Assembly: GCF_031455095.1 (NCBI RefSeq)
Contig: NZ_JAVDSB010000008.1
Span: forward strand, 214,122-278,121
Length of the DNA: 64,000 nt
Direction: 5' to 3'
Source of the DNA: Paenibacillus_E qinlingensis_A
Lineage (GTDB): Bacteria; Bacillota; Bacilli; Paenibacillales; NBRC-103111
Shown here one piece after another: positions 8,386 to 16,950 of the stretch (the first letter of the stretch is position 1; the number at the start of each line of letters is the position of its first letter). Both the position numbers and the translations under genes were made by a program. The notes beneath the pieces are model-generated. The model did no database searches, was not told the DNA's origin, and worked only from the letters and a program-made list of their open reading frames with translations.

Positions 8386-8521
8386 CCCTACTCCTACCCC
8401 AGCGTTCCCACCTAACGCATCCCTACTTACTCCCTCCACGCGCAAAAAGGTCTGTCCCAGAAGTAAGTTAGGTTAATGATCGAGGCAAATATATACGCTG
8501 GAAAAGTAAATAGGGATATGA

Positions 8522-8566
8522 AAAAGGAACTTAGCGGTTGGTACTTGTACCTGCTAAGTTCCTTTT
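8522..8566. terminator. Strong orphan hairpin
   Basis: AAAAGGAACTTAGC (8522-8535) and GCTAAGTTCCTTTT (8553-8566) form a perfect 14-bp stem. No gene ends here on either strand, so it may be a terminator left from a lost gene or an untranslated RNA element. Confidence 0.5.
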
Positions 8567-8587
8567 AGTTTCCGCTTCTCGGAAGAC

Positions 8588-8633
8588 CACGCAAGGTAAG
8601 GTGATGGCATCATCTTATCTTGCGTGTTTTGTC
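8588..8633 (+). terminator. Second orphan hairpin with T-run
   Basis: An imperfect 19-bp stem (CACGCAAGGTAAGGTGATG with CATCATCTTATCTTGCGTG) is followed by TTTTGTCATTTTT. It looks like a terminator but no plus-strand gene precedes it. The rest of the stretch up to the next gene has no open reading frame and only loosely similar TAACG(C/T)TA-type words near 8661, 8722 and 8773. Confidence 0.5.
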
Positions 8634-8836
8634 ATTTTTACTGGAAATAAAGTGATGGTATAACGCTAAAGTGTTGAAATACGCAGGAAACTTCGATTTT
8701 GGAGCTTTTAGTATTATCGCATAACGTTATTGTTCAGCCCATCGTCCATTTGCACGGATTAGCATTTTCCCGTAACGTTGTTTAAAGTAGTTGCGTCATT
8801 TAAGGTCTTTTGTGATAGCGTTCCTGACGCCAATTG

Positions 8837-11800
8837 TTACTTCACTTCAACCTGCACCTGTTCAGGTCGATACACCGCCAACAACTCGCCCGCTGAGTTC
8901 GCGGCGAACATGACCGTTCGCTCAGCTTCCAGCTCGAACGCGTAGCTCCGGCCCGTTGCCGGATCGGTTACTTCGATCTGCGTGTCCACGCCAAACTCCG
9001 AGACAAAGATAAACAACGCGCCGCTATCAAAGCTCAGCTTCCGCCCATAAACCCCTGGCAACTGTCCGCCTTTGACCCAGTTCAGTTCCGCCTCAACACT
9101 AGCTGATTTAAGCGCATACGTGTACAGCTTCTCCAACACATCGCTCCGCTCACCTAACTCCACTGGGAGTGGACACCAGATCAGCTGCCCTTTGCCCAGC
9201 TCGTAACTGCGAACAACACCATGCTGTGAGTTCCAGCCGCCATCACCTGCAAGCGCGACTTCCTTGTTCAGCTGAGCGATCCGCGCTCCACCGAAAGAAA
9301 CAGGAACCATCTCATCGTCCAACACCATCGCCTCTTCGCGCACAATGTTGCTGAGCACGGTTTCACCTACGATATCGGTCAACCGAGCGACCGGCGCCCA
9401 GTATTCATTCAAACCAAGCGGCCCGGTAAAGAGCAGTGTTCCGCCATTCTCACGCACATGCGATGTTAACTTATCCAAAGCAGCATCACTGAAGTTATGT
9501 GCGCTCGGCACGATAATCAGCTTCGGCTGATCCGACGCCAGAGCTTCCAAATGGTACTCGCTCAAGCCGCGGAACGGTACATTCATCCCATAAGCCAGTG
9601 TGCGAGTTAACTTCGCCGTTGCATCACCGGCTAATTTGCGCGTGGAGAAATCATTCGAATACGGGAATACAGCCACGACATCCTCTAGTTTGCGTCCTAC
9701 AAAGAGATCGCGAATCTCTGCCATGAACGACCCGAAATCATAAGAAACATCAGCTTCCGGCTTCTCTGTCCCATCTGCCCGCAGCGCCCCAATATGCGAC
9801 TCATTGATGTTGTTCATATAGAAATTGATATTCCAAATCCACTGAACAGCACCTGCTCCACCTGTGGAGAACGCATAAGCATATTTTCGCTCCAAAATAT
9901 TACGCAGCTCATATTCCGAACGCTTCGCACGACCATCCGCCGTCTCCACGTACATAATGCCCGTCTCTTGAATCAAACTTGGCTTCGTTGGCGCCTTGGA
10001 GAAAATCCCGTCCCACACCAGTTGATCCATCAACCACCATGTATGCACCGTCGTATAATCCACAGCTTCTGCGTAAAAGAATGGGGATGGCCGCTGCGCG
10101 CCTAAGCCCTCATCTTGCCCGACTGTAGCCAGTTGGGCTGGGTTAATACTGCGAATCGTCGCGATGAGTTCCTTCGCCCAGCGATTGTGCATGTCCATGG
10201 TGAATAGGGTGTAGTCCAGCCATGGGGAACCTTTTTTCTCCACAGTCTCCGTCGTACTCATGTTCACCTCGGATGGATCCAACAATCGGACGCTAGCGAA
10301 GCTCGGCAGCTCCGTTGGAGACATATTCCACCGCTCTTGCAGCTTGCGAATATCCCCATGACGCTCCTCCAGCCAAGCCACATAAGCCTCGTGCTCGAAA
10401 GAATCATGTGCCGACTGCGGCCCAGCAAAAGGCTTGCTCGGATTAAACATCGACGGCTCATTAATCAGATCCCAATGCACGTTCGTCGTTTCCTTATGTC
10501 TGGACACCACGGAAGAAATAAACCGCTTCTGCGCCTCCACACTGCGGGGATCCAAATATGGATTCACGCCCTCCCACAGCTCTGGTGTAAACGAGAAGAA
10601 ATTGAACGTGACTTCAATGCCGTGTCTTTTACAAGTCAAAATGAACGCATCGATGCTGCGCAGCACTTCCTCATAGGGATGTCCATCCACGAACATAATT
10701 TGACGCCATGCCGACCAGACGCCTGTACGCAACAGGTTAATGCCCGCTTTGACCATTTGCGTAATATCTCGGTCCCACACGGAAACGTTCGGCAAGAACA
10801 AAAACTTCCTCGCCACATCGCTCGTCATATACGTCATCCCAACAATCGGAAGCGGACGTCCATCCTTCCAGAAGTAGTCGCGATCACAAGACATCGGCGT
10901 CCCTTCGCGCAGCAAGTCTGCATCATACCCCCAGAAACCTTGGTTAAACGTGCGCGTCTCCCCCGTATTCGCTACGGCTTTACACACCGCTGTATAGTAA
11001 CCGGCTTCGATATCAATGGGCATGTTTACCTTTTTAAAAGAGAGCTCTCGCGACGCATTCATCACGAATTTCGTCGTCCAGATCGGCTCCGACTGCCCCG
11101 CTTTCGTTACTTGAACGTGGAATGTCCATGATGCATTCTCTGACACGGCACCTGTACGATTCGCAAGTGTCTGCAATTGAACTGTCAAAGCTGCACGGTC
11201 GCCCGGATCATAACAGGCGTAATTAGGCTTGAACCAAATTTCCGTCACGCCTCGCTTCGTGTATGCAGCCAAATCGGCGATTATCGAGACTCCTCCATTG
11301 CTCCAGAACGTTTCATCCGTGACCACATTGGCAAAAATCCAACGGCCACCCGCGAATGCCCCCTTCGTATTCTCAAGAAGTACGATCGGTGCTGCAACTT
11401 CACGTCCATCCTTTGAAATCCCCTTCAGCAGCGGCGTGAAATGAGCATCCATCGGACCACTGGAACCAATTTGACCTGGATGATCATCGGTCCGTGTCAC
11501 ATGCAGTGCGAATCCAACGGTTGGCTGAATGGCAAATAGATCTTCTTTACCTGCCAGCAATGGTAACTCGGAATGTGCGGCATAACTGACGATGAGAGCG
11601 TCGTCCACGGACAGAATTTCATGAATTTGAAGCTCCTGGTGATACGTTGTTTGCTCTATTTCCAGCTCCCAGCCTTCTGCACCTAGATAGGCAGGTACTC
11701 GGAATGGCGCGCTTCCTAGATGTACAAAACCTTTGCCTTTACGCGCATGAGTAACGATTGCCTGCCACGCTGATTTCGGAAAATAACGTCCATGTAGATG

Positions 11801-11953
11801 AATGAAATTATCTGCCCCCTGCTGCAGCGCATCTGCCAGCCCCTCGGCTCCAACTACTCTTCCTATTTCTCCTAGCTGTGCAACCGCTTTATTGTCTGGC
11901 CGATTCCCTTCATACGGAAATCTGGGATCGTAAAAAATGATGGTAGTAAGCAT
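8837..11953 (-). CDS. Large clan GH-A-like glycoside hydrolase (beta-galactosidase-type architecture)
   Basis: About 1038 residues, no signal peptide, so probably cytoplasmic. The N-terminal ~95 residues look like a Rossmann or amidotransferase-like domain. A beta-sandwich region follows, then a TIM barrel with the clan GH-A acid/base motif WDLINEPS (Glu about residue 499) and a candidate nucleophile in LIQETGIMY (Glu about residue 663). A GATase-like trimerisation-type domain and a small C-terminal beta domain complete it, as in GH42-like enzymes. The frame extends to an upstream TTG, but that overlaps the ribosome binding site; the ATG used here has GGAGG 8 nt upstream. It is divergent from the LacI gene, which probably controls it. 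The exact GH family is not assigned. Confidence 0.72.
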   Translation of the reverse strand: MLTTIIFYDPRFPYEGNRPDNKAVAQLGEIGRVVGAEGLADALQQGADNFIHLHGRYFPKSAWQAIVTHARKGKGFVHLGSAPFRVPAYLGAEGWELEIEQTTYHQELQIHEILSVDDALIVSYAAHSELPLLAGKEDLFAIQPTVGFALHVTRTDDHPGQIGSSGPMDAHFTPLLKGISKDGREVAAPIVLLENTKGAFAGGRWIFANVVTDETFWSNGGVSIIADLAAYTKRGVTEIWFKPNYACYDPGDRAALTVQLQTLANRTGAVSENASWTFHVQVTKAGQSEPIWTTKFVMNASRELSFKKVNMPIDIEAGYYTAVCKAVANTGETRTFNQGFWGYDADLLREGTPMSCDRDYFWKDGRPLPIVGMTYMTSDVARKFLFLPNVSVWDRDITQMVKAGINLLRTGVWSAWRQIMFVDGHPYEEVLRSIDAFILTCKRHGIEVTFNFFSFTPELWEGVNPYLDPRSVEAQKRFISSVVSRHKETTNVHWDLINEPSMFNPSKPFAGPQSAHDSFEHEAYVAWLEERHGDIRKLQERWNMSPTELPSFASVRLLDPSEVNMSTTETVEKKGSPWLDYTLFTMDMHNRWAKELIATIRSINPAQLATVGQDEGLGAQRPSPFFYAEAVDYTTVHTWWLMDQLVWDGIFSKAPTKPSLIQETGIMYVETADGRAKRSEYELRNILERKYAYAFSTGGAGAVQWIWNINFYMNNINESHIGALRADGTEKPEADVSYDFGSFMAEIRDLFVGRKLEDVVAVFPYSNDFSTRKLAGDATAKLTRTLAYGMNVPFRGLSEYHLEALASDQPKLIIVPSAHNFSDAALDKLTSHVRENGGTLLFTGPLGLNEYWAPVARLTDIVGETVLSNIVREEAMVLDDEMVPVSFGGARIAQLNKEVALAGDGGWNSQHGVVRSYELGKGQLIWCPLPVELGERSDVLEKLYTYALKSASVEAELNWVKGGQLPGVYGRKLSFDSGALFIFVSEFGVDTQIEVTDPATGRSYAFELEAERTVMFAANSAGELLAVYRPEQVQVEVK

Positions 11954-12013
11954 GCTTTCATCCTCCAAGTCGGTGTGTGTTTCTTCAATGTCTTATTGTT
12001 TATTTTGTTATTT

Positions 12014-12028
12014 TTGTTAGGCTAACAA
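12014..12028. promoter_or_regulatory. Candidate LacI-type operator
   Basis: TTGTTAG-G-CTAACAA is a perfect 7+7 palindrome with a single central base in the divergent region between the glycosidase and the LacI gene. A half-site TTGTTAG recurs at 12143-12149, closer to lacI. LacI-family proteins bind such short odd-length palindromes. Confidence 0.55.
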
Positions 12029-12201
12029 TATTTATTCATGAGCATAATTTACTCACTTTCTTAGGTGCGGTCAATCTTTTTTTTGCGTAAACCTAGTAGA
12101 TCGGCTGCATTGACAATTCCTACATAATCAGGAACAATAGATTTGTTAGGTTCCGAACGAACGAGGTACATAACGTATTTTCAATATAAAGGATGTCTCT
12201 C

Positions 12202-13272
12202 ATGAGCAAAAAAGTATCCATGCAGCAAATCGCCGACCGACTCGGCATGTCTAAATATACGGTTTCCCAAGCGTTATCAGGTAAATCAGGCGTTAGTGAA
12301 GAGAACCGGCTTCGTATTCAAGAGACTGCGAAAGCGATGGGCTATACCCTCCAGCAAACTCAAACTGCACGCTCATCAACTCATCAAGCCGTCAAACTTA
12401 CTGCCATTGAGGGTGCGCACACGACAACCGAATTCACTCCCTATATTTTGGTGTGGATTCAGTCTACCTATTTGCAGGACAACCCTTTCTGGGGAAAGGT
12501 TCTCACGGGTATCGCCACGGCCAGTAAAGAGCTAGGCTATGAGCATCTGATCGTCCCCATCGCACCTAATCACCAGCCCCAACTGCAGATCCCATCCTAT
12601 ATTGATCTTTCGCATTGTATTGGCCAGCTGTTAGCAGGAACTTTTCCAACGCAATCCGTCGTTTCATTAAAGCAGAGTGGGATTCCACTCGTCCTCATCG
12701 ACCATAATGAGCCGCTAATCGAAGTAGATAGTGTGCTTAATAATAATTTGGATGCTGGCAAAATGGCATGTCAACGCTTGCTCTCCACTGCCGCGAAGCG
12801 TGTTATTTTCATTGGCGATGATCAATTCGCCGTAAGCTTCAAAGAGCGTTGGTGGGGCTGCCGCATGGCACTCGAGGATATGGCTGGACCTGCTGAGCAC
12901 TACCATTTGAAGAAATGGCAAATAGCCTACTCCCACCCACACATGCTTCACCAGTTGGATCGCAAAGTAGCGGCCTTGACCCCGGAAACCATGCCAGATG
13001 GTTTTGTTTGCGCCAATGATCACCTTGCTCTAGCGCTGCTGCCTATTTTGAAACGGCATGGTCTCGAGGTACCGAGTCAGGTAAAGGTCATCGGACTAGA
13101 CAACATTGAAGCAGCCGCCTACGCGACTCCAGCCCTAAGCACCATCGAGCTCGGCAAGGAAGCGCTAGGCATTCGAGCTGTTGAAACGCTGCTTTACCGC
13201 CTTCAGCACCCGGGCAGACAAGTGGAGAAAGTCGTGCTGTCCTCACGGTTTATTGCGCGGGATTCTGGCTAA
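12202..13272 (+). CDS. LacI-family transcriptional regulator
   Basis: About 356 residues. The N-terminal HTH reads VSMQQIADRLGMSKYTVSQA and is followed by the hinge and a periplasmic-binding-protein-like effector domain (VFICANDHLALALLPILKRHG region and KVIGLDNIEAAAYATPALSTI). An ATG three codons upstream is too close to the AAAGGA ribosome binding site; the ATG used has 8 nt spacing. It is divergent from the large glycosidase gene with a palindrome between them, so it is likely a sugar-responsive repressor of that gene and of itself. Confidence 0.88.
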   Translation: MSKKVSMQQIADRLGMSKYTVSQALSGKSGVSEENRLRIQETAKAMGYTLQQTQTARSSTHQAVKLTAIEGAHTTTEFTPYILVWIQSTYLQDNPFWGKVLTGIATASKELGYEHLIVPIAPNHQPQLQIPSYIDLSHCIGQLLAGTFPTQSVVSLKQSGIPLVLIDHNEPLIEVDSVLNNNLDAGKMACQRLLSTAAKRVIFIGDDQFAVSFKERWWGCRMALEDMAGPAEHYHLKKWQIAYSHPHMLHQLDRKVAALTPETMPDGFVCANDHLALALLPILKRHGLEVPSQVKVIGLDNIEAAAYATPALSTIELGKEALGIRAVETLLYRLQHPGRQVEKVVLSSRFIARDSG

Positions 13273-13296
13273 TTCAGAGATAAGCTTGACCATGAC

Positions 13297-13328
13297 AAAA
13301 AAGCACACCGCATTCGGCGTGCTTTTTT
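13297..13328. terminator. Bidirectional terminator after the LacI gene
   Basis: AAAAAAGCAC-CCG and CGG-GTGCTTTTTT arms form a stem with runs of A and T on the two sides, between convergent genes. Confidence 0.85.
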
Positions 13329-13351
13329 GTATGCCTATTTTAACAGACACA

Positions 13352-13654
13352 TTATAAATAACTTAACCCTATCGAAATCAACATGCCCGCTACCGCAATC
13401 CAAAATAAGTAAGAGCGCCCGATTCGTTTGAGACTTTTATCTTGTCGATCCATAACGGATTTCTTGCGATTGCTGCTCGTCTTCGTTTCTTCTTCAAGCT
13501 CATTGTTCACTTGCGATTTCCAATTAATGAATTGGAAGCCAACCCCGCTAACGACAACCGCTACCATCATCAAAATTAAAGAACCCATAAATACCTTGTC
13601 CGCAATGGACGCCATGCTGCACTCAACCTCACTATCTAACTGTAATTTCTTCAT
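13352..13654 (-). CDS. Small membrane protein, two predicted transmembrane helices
   Basis: A protein of up to 100 residues with hydrophobic helices near residues 22-44 and 83-99, separated by a charged lysine- and glutamate-rich loop. An internal ATG 13 codons downstream, preceded by GAGG, could be the true start. No family recognised. It stands alone between the LacI terminator and the peroxiredoxin terminator. Confidence 0.55.
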   Translation of the reverse strand: MKKLQLDSEVECSMASIADKVFMGSLILMMVAVVVSGVGFQFINWKSQVNNELEEETKTSSNRKKSVMDRQDKSLKRIGRSYLFWIAVAGMLISIGLSYL

Positions 13655-13681
13655 TATACTTCAAAAGGTGAACAGAATACA

Positions 13682-13718
13682 GGAAGTCCCAATCGACAAC
13701 ATGTCGATTGGGACTTCC
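13682..13718. terminator. Strong terminator of the peroxide-defence operon
   Basis: A 17-bp perfect stem (GGAAGTCCCAATCGACA and its complement) with an ACA loop lies just after the peroxiredoxin stop codon. It lacks a long T-run on the minus strand. Confidence 0.8.
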
Positions 13719-13732
13719 TTACTTCATCTCGC

Positions 13733-14302
13733 TTATAGTGTGCGATCGCCGGGCTTCCAGTTAGCTGGGCATAGCCCGCCTGCTTGCAGCGCTTGTAGCA
13801 CACGAAGTGTCTCGTCAACGGAACGTCCTACATTCATGTCCGTCACTACTTGGTAGCGCAGCACGCCATCCGGATCAATGATGAACAAGCCGCGATGCGC
13901 CGCACCTGTCTCATCATCTAGGACGCCATAGGCACGTGCTGTTTCTTTGGAGAAATCACTCACCAATGGGAACTTCACAGGGCCGATGCCGCTTTGATCG
14001 CGCGGTGTTTGTGTCCAAGCACGATGCGTGTAGACACTGTCTACAGACGCACCTACAATATCACAGTCTAGGTCAAGGAACTGTTCATAATTGTCACTGA
14101 ATGCTGTGATTTCTGTCGGACACACAAAAGTGAAGTCGAATGGCCAGAAAAAGAATACGAGCCATCTGCCGCGGTAATCTTCTAGCGAGATTTTTTCCTC
14201 GAGCGTTTCCATATTTTTTGTAGAGAGCAGGGAAAAACTTGGAGCTGGCAGCCCTATTTTAGCAAAAGTAGCAGGTGATTGAACGGTTAGTTGTTGTGTC
14301 AT
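13733..14302 (-). CDS. Typical 2-Cys peroxiredoxin (AhpC/Prx1 type)
   Basis: A 189-residue cytoplasmic thiol peroxidase that reduces H2O2 and organic hydroperoxides. The peroxidatic cysteine C61 sits in FTFVCPTE and the resolving cysteine C178 in GGLCPANW near the C-terminus. AAGGAG precedes the ATG. It is the last gene of a three-gene operon with a glutaredoxin-like protein (31 nt upstream) and a thioredoxin-reductase-like flavoprotein, which together would form a complete electron relay to the peroxiredoxin. Confidence 0.92.
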   Translation of the reverse strand: MTQQLTVQSPATFAKIGLPAPSFSLLSTKNMETLEEKISLEDYRGRWLVFFFWPFDFTFVCPTEITAFSDNYEQFLDLDCDIVGASVDSVYTHRAWTQTPRDQSGIGPVKFPLVSDFSKETARAYGVLDDETGAAHRGLFIIDPDGVLRYQVVTDMNVGRSVDETLRVLQALQAGGLCPANWKPGDRTL

Positions 14303-14333
14303 GATGTGATTCTCCTTTGAGTGTTAGTATAGT

Positions 14334-14573
14334 TTAGCTAGCGATTTCGGCTAGTGCTTTTTTGAGTTTAGTGACATTGAGGCCAAGAATTTTGTGCTCA
14401 CCGATGACAGTAACAGGTAGTGACATGAGGCCCATATCATGCAGCTCTTGTCCGAATTGGTCATTTAAATCAATGTTTCTTTCTTCAAAACCGACTTGTT
14501 GCTCCGTTAAATATTTCTTTAATTGCACACAATAAGGGCAGTTGGTACTGGAATATACGATTACATTAGACAT
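14334..14573 (-). CDS. Glutaredoxin-like/NrdH-type redoxin
   Basis: A 79-residue thioredoxin-fold protein with the CPYC active site at residues 12-15 and the cis-proline segment SLPVTVIG. Length and sequence fit the NrdH/YruB glutaredoxin-like group, normally reduced by a thioredoxin-reductase-type flavoprotein. The gene lies 26 nt after such a flavoprotein gene and 31 nt before the peroxiredoxin gene, so it probably carries electrons from one to the other (inference from order). Confidence 0.88.
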   Translation of the reverse strand: MSNVIVYSSTNCPYCVQLKKYLTEQQVGFEERNIDLNDQFGQELHDMGLMSLPVTVIGEHKILGLNVTKLKKALAEIAS

Positions 14574-14599
14574 AGTTGGTCATCTCCTAATAAGTAGAA

Positions 14600-15523
14600 T
14601 TATTTATATTGCGGGATCAATTGAGCCCGTTTATTAATAAATTTATCGACTGCCATAGCGGCAATCGCACCATCCGCAGCGGCAACAACTGCTTGCTTAA
14701 CCGGTGTGCGTCTTACTTCGCCAGCCCCGAACACACCTGCAACTGGAGACTGCATGGAGCTATCCAAAATCATAAAGCCTTCCTCATCAAGAGGAACTTG
14801 ATCCTGTAAGAAATCTGTGCCTGGCTTACTGCCAGATAAGAAAACGAAGACGCCATCCACATCCAGCACTTCCTCGCCACCAGAGCTTGTACGAATTCGG
14901 AGACCTTGTACTTGCTTATCTCCCAGCACCTCAAGGGGCTTCGTTTTGTAAAGAATGTTCGTACCTTTCAGATCTGGAACGTGATGAACACCTTGCAATT
15001 CAGGTCGAGGAACAACGAAATGGATGGATTTAGTAAACTTGCTCAACGCTTGTGCTTCTTCCAATGCCTCTTCAGAATCACCGATTACAGCGACCGTCTT
15101 CCCTTCAAAAAAAGCACCATCACAAGTCGCACACGTGCTTACGCCGCGCCCCATCAGATTTTCCTCACCTGGCAGCATACGATTGCGTCCTTTAGAGCCA
15201 GTTGCAATGATGATCGACTTGCCCTCATACATCCCATCTGCAGTAAACACATACTTTGTCTCGCCTTCTACATCGACATCCGTAATGGTCGTCTGGATGA
15301 ACTCAGCGCCGAAGCTCTTGGCTTGGTCGCGCATCGTATCTAGCAAATCTTTGCCTGATAATTCACCAATGACACCGGGGTAGTTCGCAATTTTGTGCGT
15401 AATGGCGAGTGCTCCTGTATTCGGTGCTTTATCAATAACTAACGTTTTTAAATTCCCTCTTGCTGTATAAATCGCCGCCGAAGCTCCTGCGGGACCGGCT
15501 CCAACAATAATGACATCATACAT
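14600..15523 (-). CDS. Thioredoxin-reductase-like flavoprotein
   Basis: A 307-residue FAD-dependent disulfide reductase. The FAD site IIVGAGPAGASAA is at residues 5-17, the redox motif CATCDGAF has C131 and C134, and the C-terminal FAD motif is GVFGAGEVR. The nucleotide-binding segment differs from NADPH-dependent TrxB: VIGDSEEALEEA replaces the usual GGGNSA-type loop and VVPRPELQG stands where HRRxxxR is expected. The electron donor may therefore be something other than NADPH, as in ferredoxin-dependent or otherwise unusual members (inference). AAGGAG precedes the start. First gene of the peroxide-defence operon. Confidence 0.85.
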   Translation of the reverse strand: MYDVIIVGAGPAGASAAIYTARGNLKTLVIDKAPNTGALAITHKIANYPGVIGELSGKDLLDTMRDQAKSFGAEFIQTTITDVDVEGETKYVFTADGMYEGKSIIIATGSKGRNRMLPGEENLMGRGVSTCATCDGAFFEGKTVAVIGDSEEALEEAQALSKFTKSIHFVVPRPELQGVHHVPDLKGTNILYKTKPLEVLGDKQVQGLRIRTSSGGEEVLDVDGVFVFLSGSKPGTDFLQDQVPLDEEGFMILDSSMQSPVAGVFGAGEVRRTPVKQAVVAAADGAIAAMAVDKFINKRAQLIPQYK

Positions 15524-15579
15524 CGGTGATGCACTCCTTCCTTACGGCCTGTCTTTTTTCATTGATAATTGATATCAGA

Positions 15580-15594
15580 TAATAATTATTATAA
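15580..15594 (-). promoter_or_regulatory. PerR/Fur-type box overlapping the -10 region
   Basis: The minus-strand 15-mer TTATAATAATTATTA matches the PerR consensus TTATAATnATTATAA at all but one defined position. Binding here would block the promoter. Confidence 0.65.
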
Positions 15595-15615
15595 ATAAAA
15601 TAGAGACAAAGTCAA
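15588..15615 (-). promoter_or_regulatory. Sigma-A promoter of the peroxide-defence operon
   Basis: On the minus strand TTGACT (15610-15615) and a perfect TATAAT (15588-15593) are separated by 16 nt, about 65 nt upstream of the flavoprotein start. A PerR-type box overlaps the -10. Confidence 0.75.
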
Positions 15616-15621
15616 CCTTAT

Positions 15622-15636
15622 TTATAATAATTCTAA
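15622..15636 (+). promoter_or_regulatory. Second PerR/Fur-type box upstream of the -35
   Basis: TTATAATAATTCTAA differs from the PerR consensus at one defined position and lies 42 bp from the first box, just upstream of the -35. Confidence 0.6.
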
Positions 15637-15658
15637 TTAATAAATATTCTAACTAATA

Positions 15659-15703
15659 ACGACACAAATGTTCCTACATAAACGACAAAAAAGTGCCTAC
15701 ATA
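15659..15703 (-). repeat. Tandem 23-bp terminal-type repeat, left side of the redox cassette
   Basis: Two direct repeats of about 22 bp with a 23-bp period (15659-15680 and 15682-15703), both of the form ACGACA...CCTACATA. The first is an exact 22-bp inverted copy of 21064-21085. Multiple short repeats at an end resemble the termini of IS21-type elements, but no transposase is present. Confidence 0.6.
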
Positions 15704-15764
15704 AAAGTCTAACGATGCAGCGTGATGCTTATAGTTTAATGATGAGATATGCTAATAATAAAAG

Positions 15765-15801
15765 GGCACCTACAAGGATGTTTTCCAGTCCTTTAGGTGC
15801 C
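15765..15801. other. Orphan hairpin upstream of the carbonic-anhydrase-like gene
   Basis: GGCACCTACAAGGA (15765-15778) pairs with TCCTTTAGGTGCC (15789-15801) with one mismatch or bulge. No gene ends here on either strand, so it may be a remnant terminator. Confidence 0.4.
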
Positions 15802-15930
15802 TTGTTGCTTTAATAACTATATGATTTGAGTTGTATACTTTTCTGTTGCCCACCTATAGTGACATTTGCCTATATGCGGAATACCTTAGTACCAAGAGCA
15901 TTCCCAAAACGTTAACAAGGAGACTTTAAA

Positions 15931-16656
15931 ATGGCATTCTACCATTCGTTTATCCGGGGCGACACCTGGCAGCAAGGTCACGATCCTCTTCCGAGAGGTC
16001 CTGTTAATCTATTCGCAAGGTTTATTGGCCCCAATCCTATAACAGCGGCGAATACCGTTCCGCGGTTTCCTTCCATCCATCCAACGGCTTTTCTTGGTCC
16101 GTTCACCAGTGTTATCGGCGATGTGCGTATCTCTGACCACGTGTTTGTTGCGCCAAGCGCATCGCTTCGCGCCGATGAAGGAACGCCATTCTTTATCGGC
16201 TCGAGCTCTAACGTTCAGGACGGCGTGATTTTGCACGGATTAGCCAATCAAAATATTCAGGTGGTCAACAAGCCGTATTCCATCTTCATTGGCAACAGAG
16301 TCTCTATTGCACATGGGGCCATTATTCACGGTCCTTGCCTGATTGAAGATGATGCATTCGTCGGCTTCAAGGCTATTGTCTTTAATGCGTATGTTGGCCG
16401 AGGCTCCTATATTTCGAATGATGCGCTTTTGACCAATGGAGTCCGGCTTGCCCCCAACATGTTTGTACCGCCAGGTGCGCATATTGACACCCAGGCTAAA
16501 GCCGATTCACTTAGCACAGTACCCAAGGATTCTGAAGAGTTAGCCCAACAGGTTATCCGTGTTTACAAGGAATTCCCTCCCTCCTATGACGCCATGTTTG
16601 GTACACACCGTTGTTCCTGCGGAATAACATACAACCACGCGAAGCTATTAAGATAA
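15931..16656 (+). CDS. Gamma-class carbonic anhydrase-like protein (left-handed beta-helix)
   Basis: A 241-residue hexapeptide-repeat protein. The full gamma-carbonic-anhydrase set is visible with correct spacing: R80 and D82 in SLRADEG, Q96 in NVQDGVILH, zinc ligands H102, H128 and H133 in AHGAIIHG. It should be a trimeric zinc enzyme interconverting CO2 and bicarbonate, or a CcmM/CamH-like relative. A C-terminal helix and an HRCSCG cysteine pair extend the fold. AAGGAG lies 8 nt before the ATG. A strong terminator follows, so it is a single-gene unit. It is located inside the interval bracketed by inverted 22-bp repeats. Confidence 0.85.
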   Translation: MAFYHSFIRGDTWQQGHDPLPRGPVNLFARFIGPNPITAANTVPRFPSIHPTAFLGPFTSVIGDVRISDHVFVAPSASLRADEGTPFFIGSSSNVQDGVILHGLANQNIQVVNKPYSIFIGNRVSIAHGAIIHGPCLIEDDAFVGFKAIVFNAYVGRGSYISNDALLTNGVRLAPNMFVPPGAHIDTQAKADSLSTVPKDSEELAQQVIRVYKEFPPSYDAMFGTHRCSCGITYNHAKLLR

Positions 16657-16742
16657 AAAATAATAGTACGAGAATCCTAATATCCATGATCGCTGCAAGC
16701 CGTTACATCATGATTAAATTCTAGAACGTTATAAAAGAACAC

Positions 16743-16784
16743 AAAATGGCAGCTGATCCAGAGGATCAGTTGCCATTTTTGCTG
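16743..16784 (+). terminator. Rho-independent terminator of the carbonic-anhydrase-like gene
   Basis: A 17-bp stem with one mismatch (AAAATGGCAGCTGATCC with its complement) and AGA loop, followed by a T-run. Confidence 0.9.
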
Positions 16785-16799
16785 AAGTAAAAGTGTGTG

Positions 16800-16919
16800 T
16801 TATTTCTTTTGAAGCGGCGGACCGGATATGATGACATGATATTTGGTTCTGGATAGTTCAATGATTTCTTCTGGGGTTTTGCCGAGGATCGTCGACTGCA
16901 CACAACCTACGATCCCTAT
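16800..16919 (-). pseudogene. Gene remnant, C-terminal 39 codons
   Basis: On the minus strand an open frame without a start codon reads IGIVGCVQSTILGKTPEEII and onwards to SGPPLQKK and a stop, bounded upstream by a stop at 16920-16922. It has normal-looking amino-acid composition and probably is the 3' end of a deleted gene. I do not recognise the parent family. Confidence 0.4.
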
Positions 16920-16950
16920 TTAAGTAACGTTTCCCGTTGAATGAATGATT

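Noticed and set aside
8443..8480. IS-end-like sequence (AAAAAGGTCTGTCCCAGAAG)
   Set aside because: It recalls insertion-sequence ends with GGTCTGTCCC, but there is no partner end or transposase in the window, so it is not called.
10337..11131. 264-codon plus-strand frame opposite the large glycosidase
   Set aside because: Composition is rich in His, Arg and Cys as expected of an antisense shadow; no ribosome binding site or domain.
8837..11968. Longer glycosidase start at a TTG codon
   Set aside because: The TTG overlaps the GGAGG ribosome binding site; the ATG at 11953 has proper spacing.
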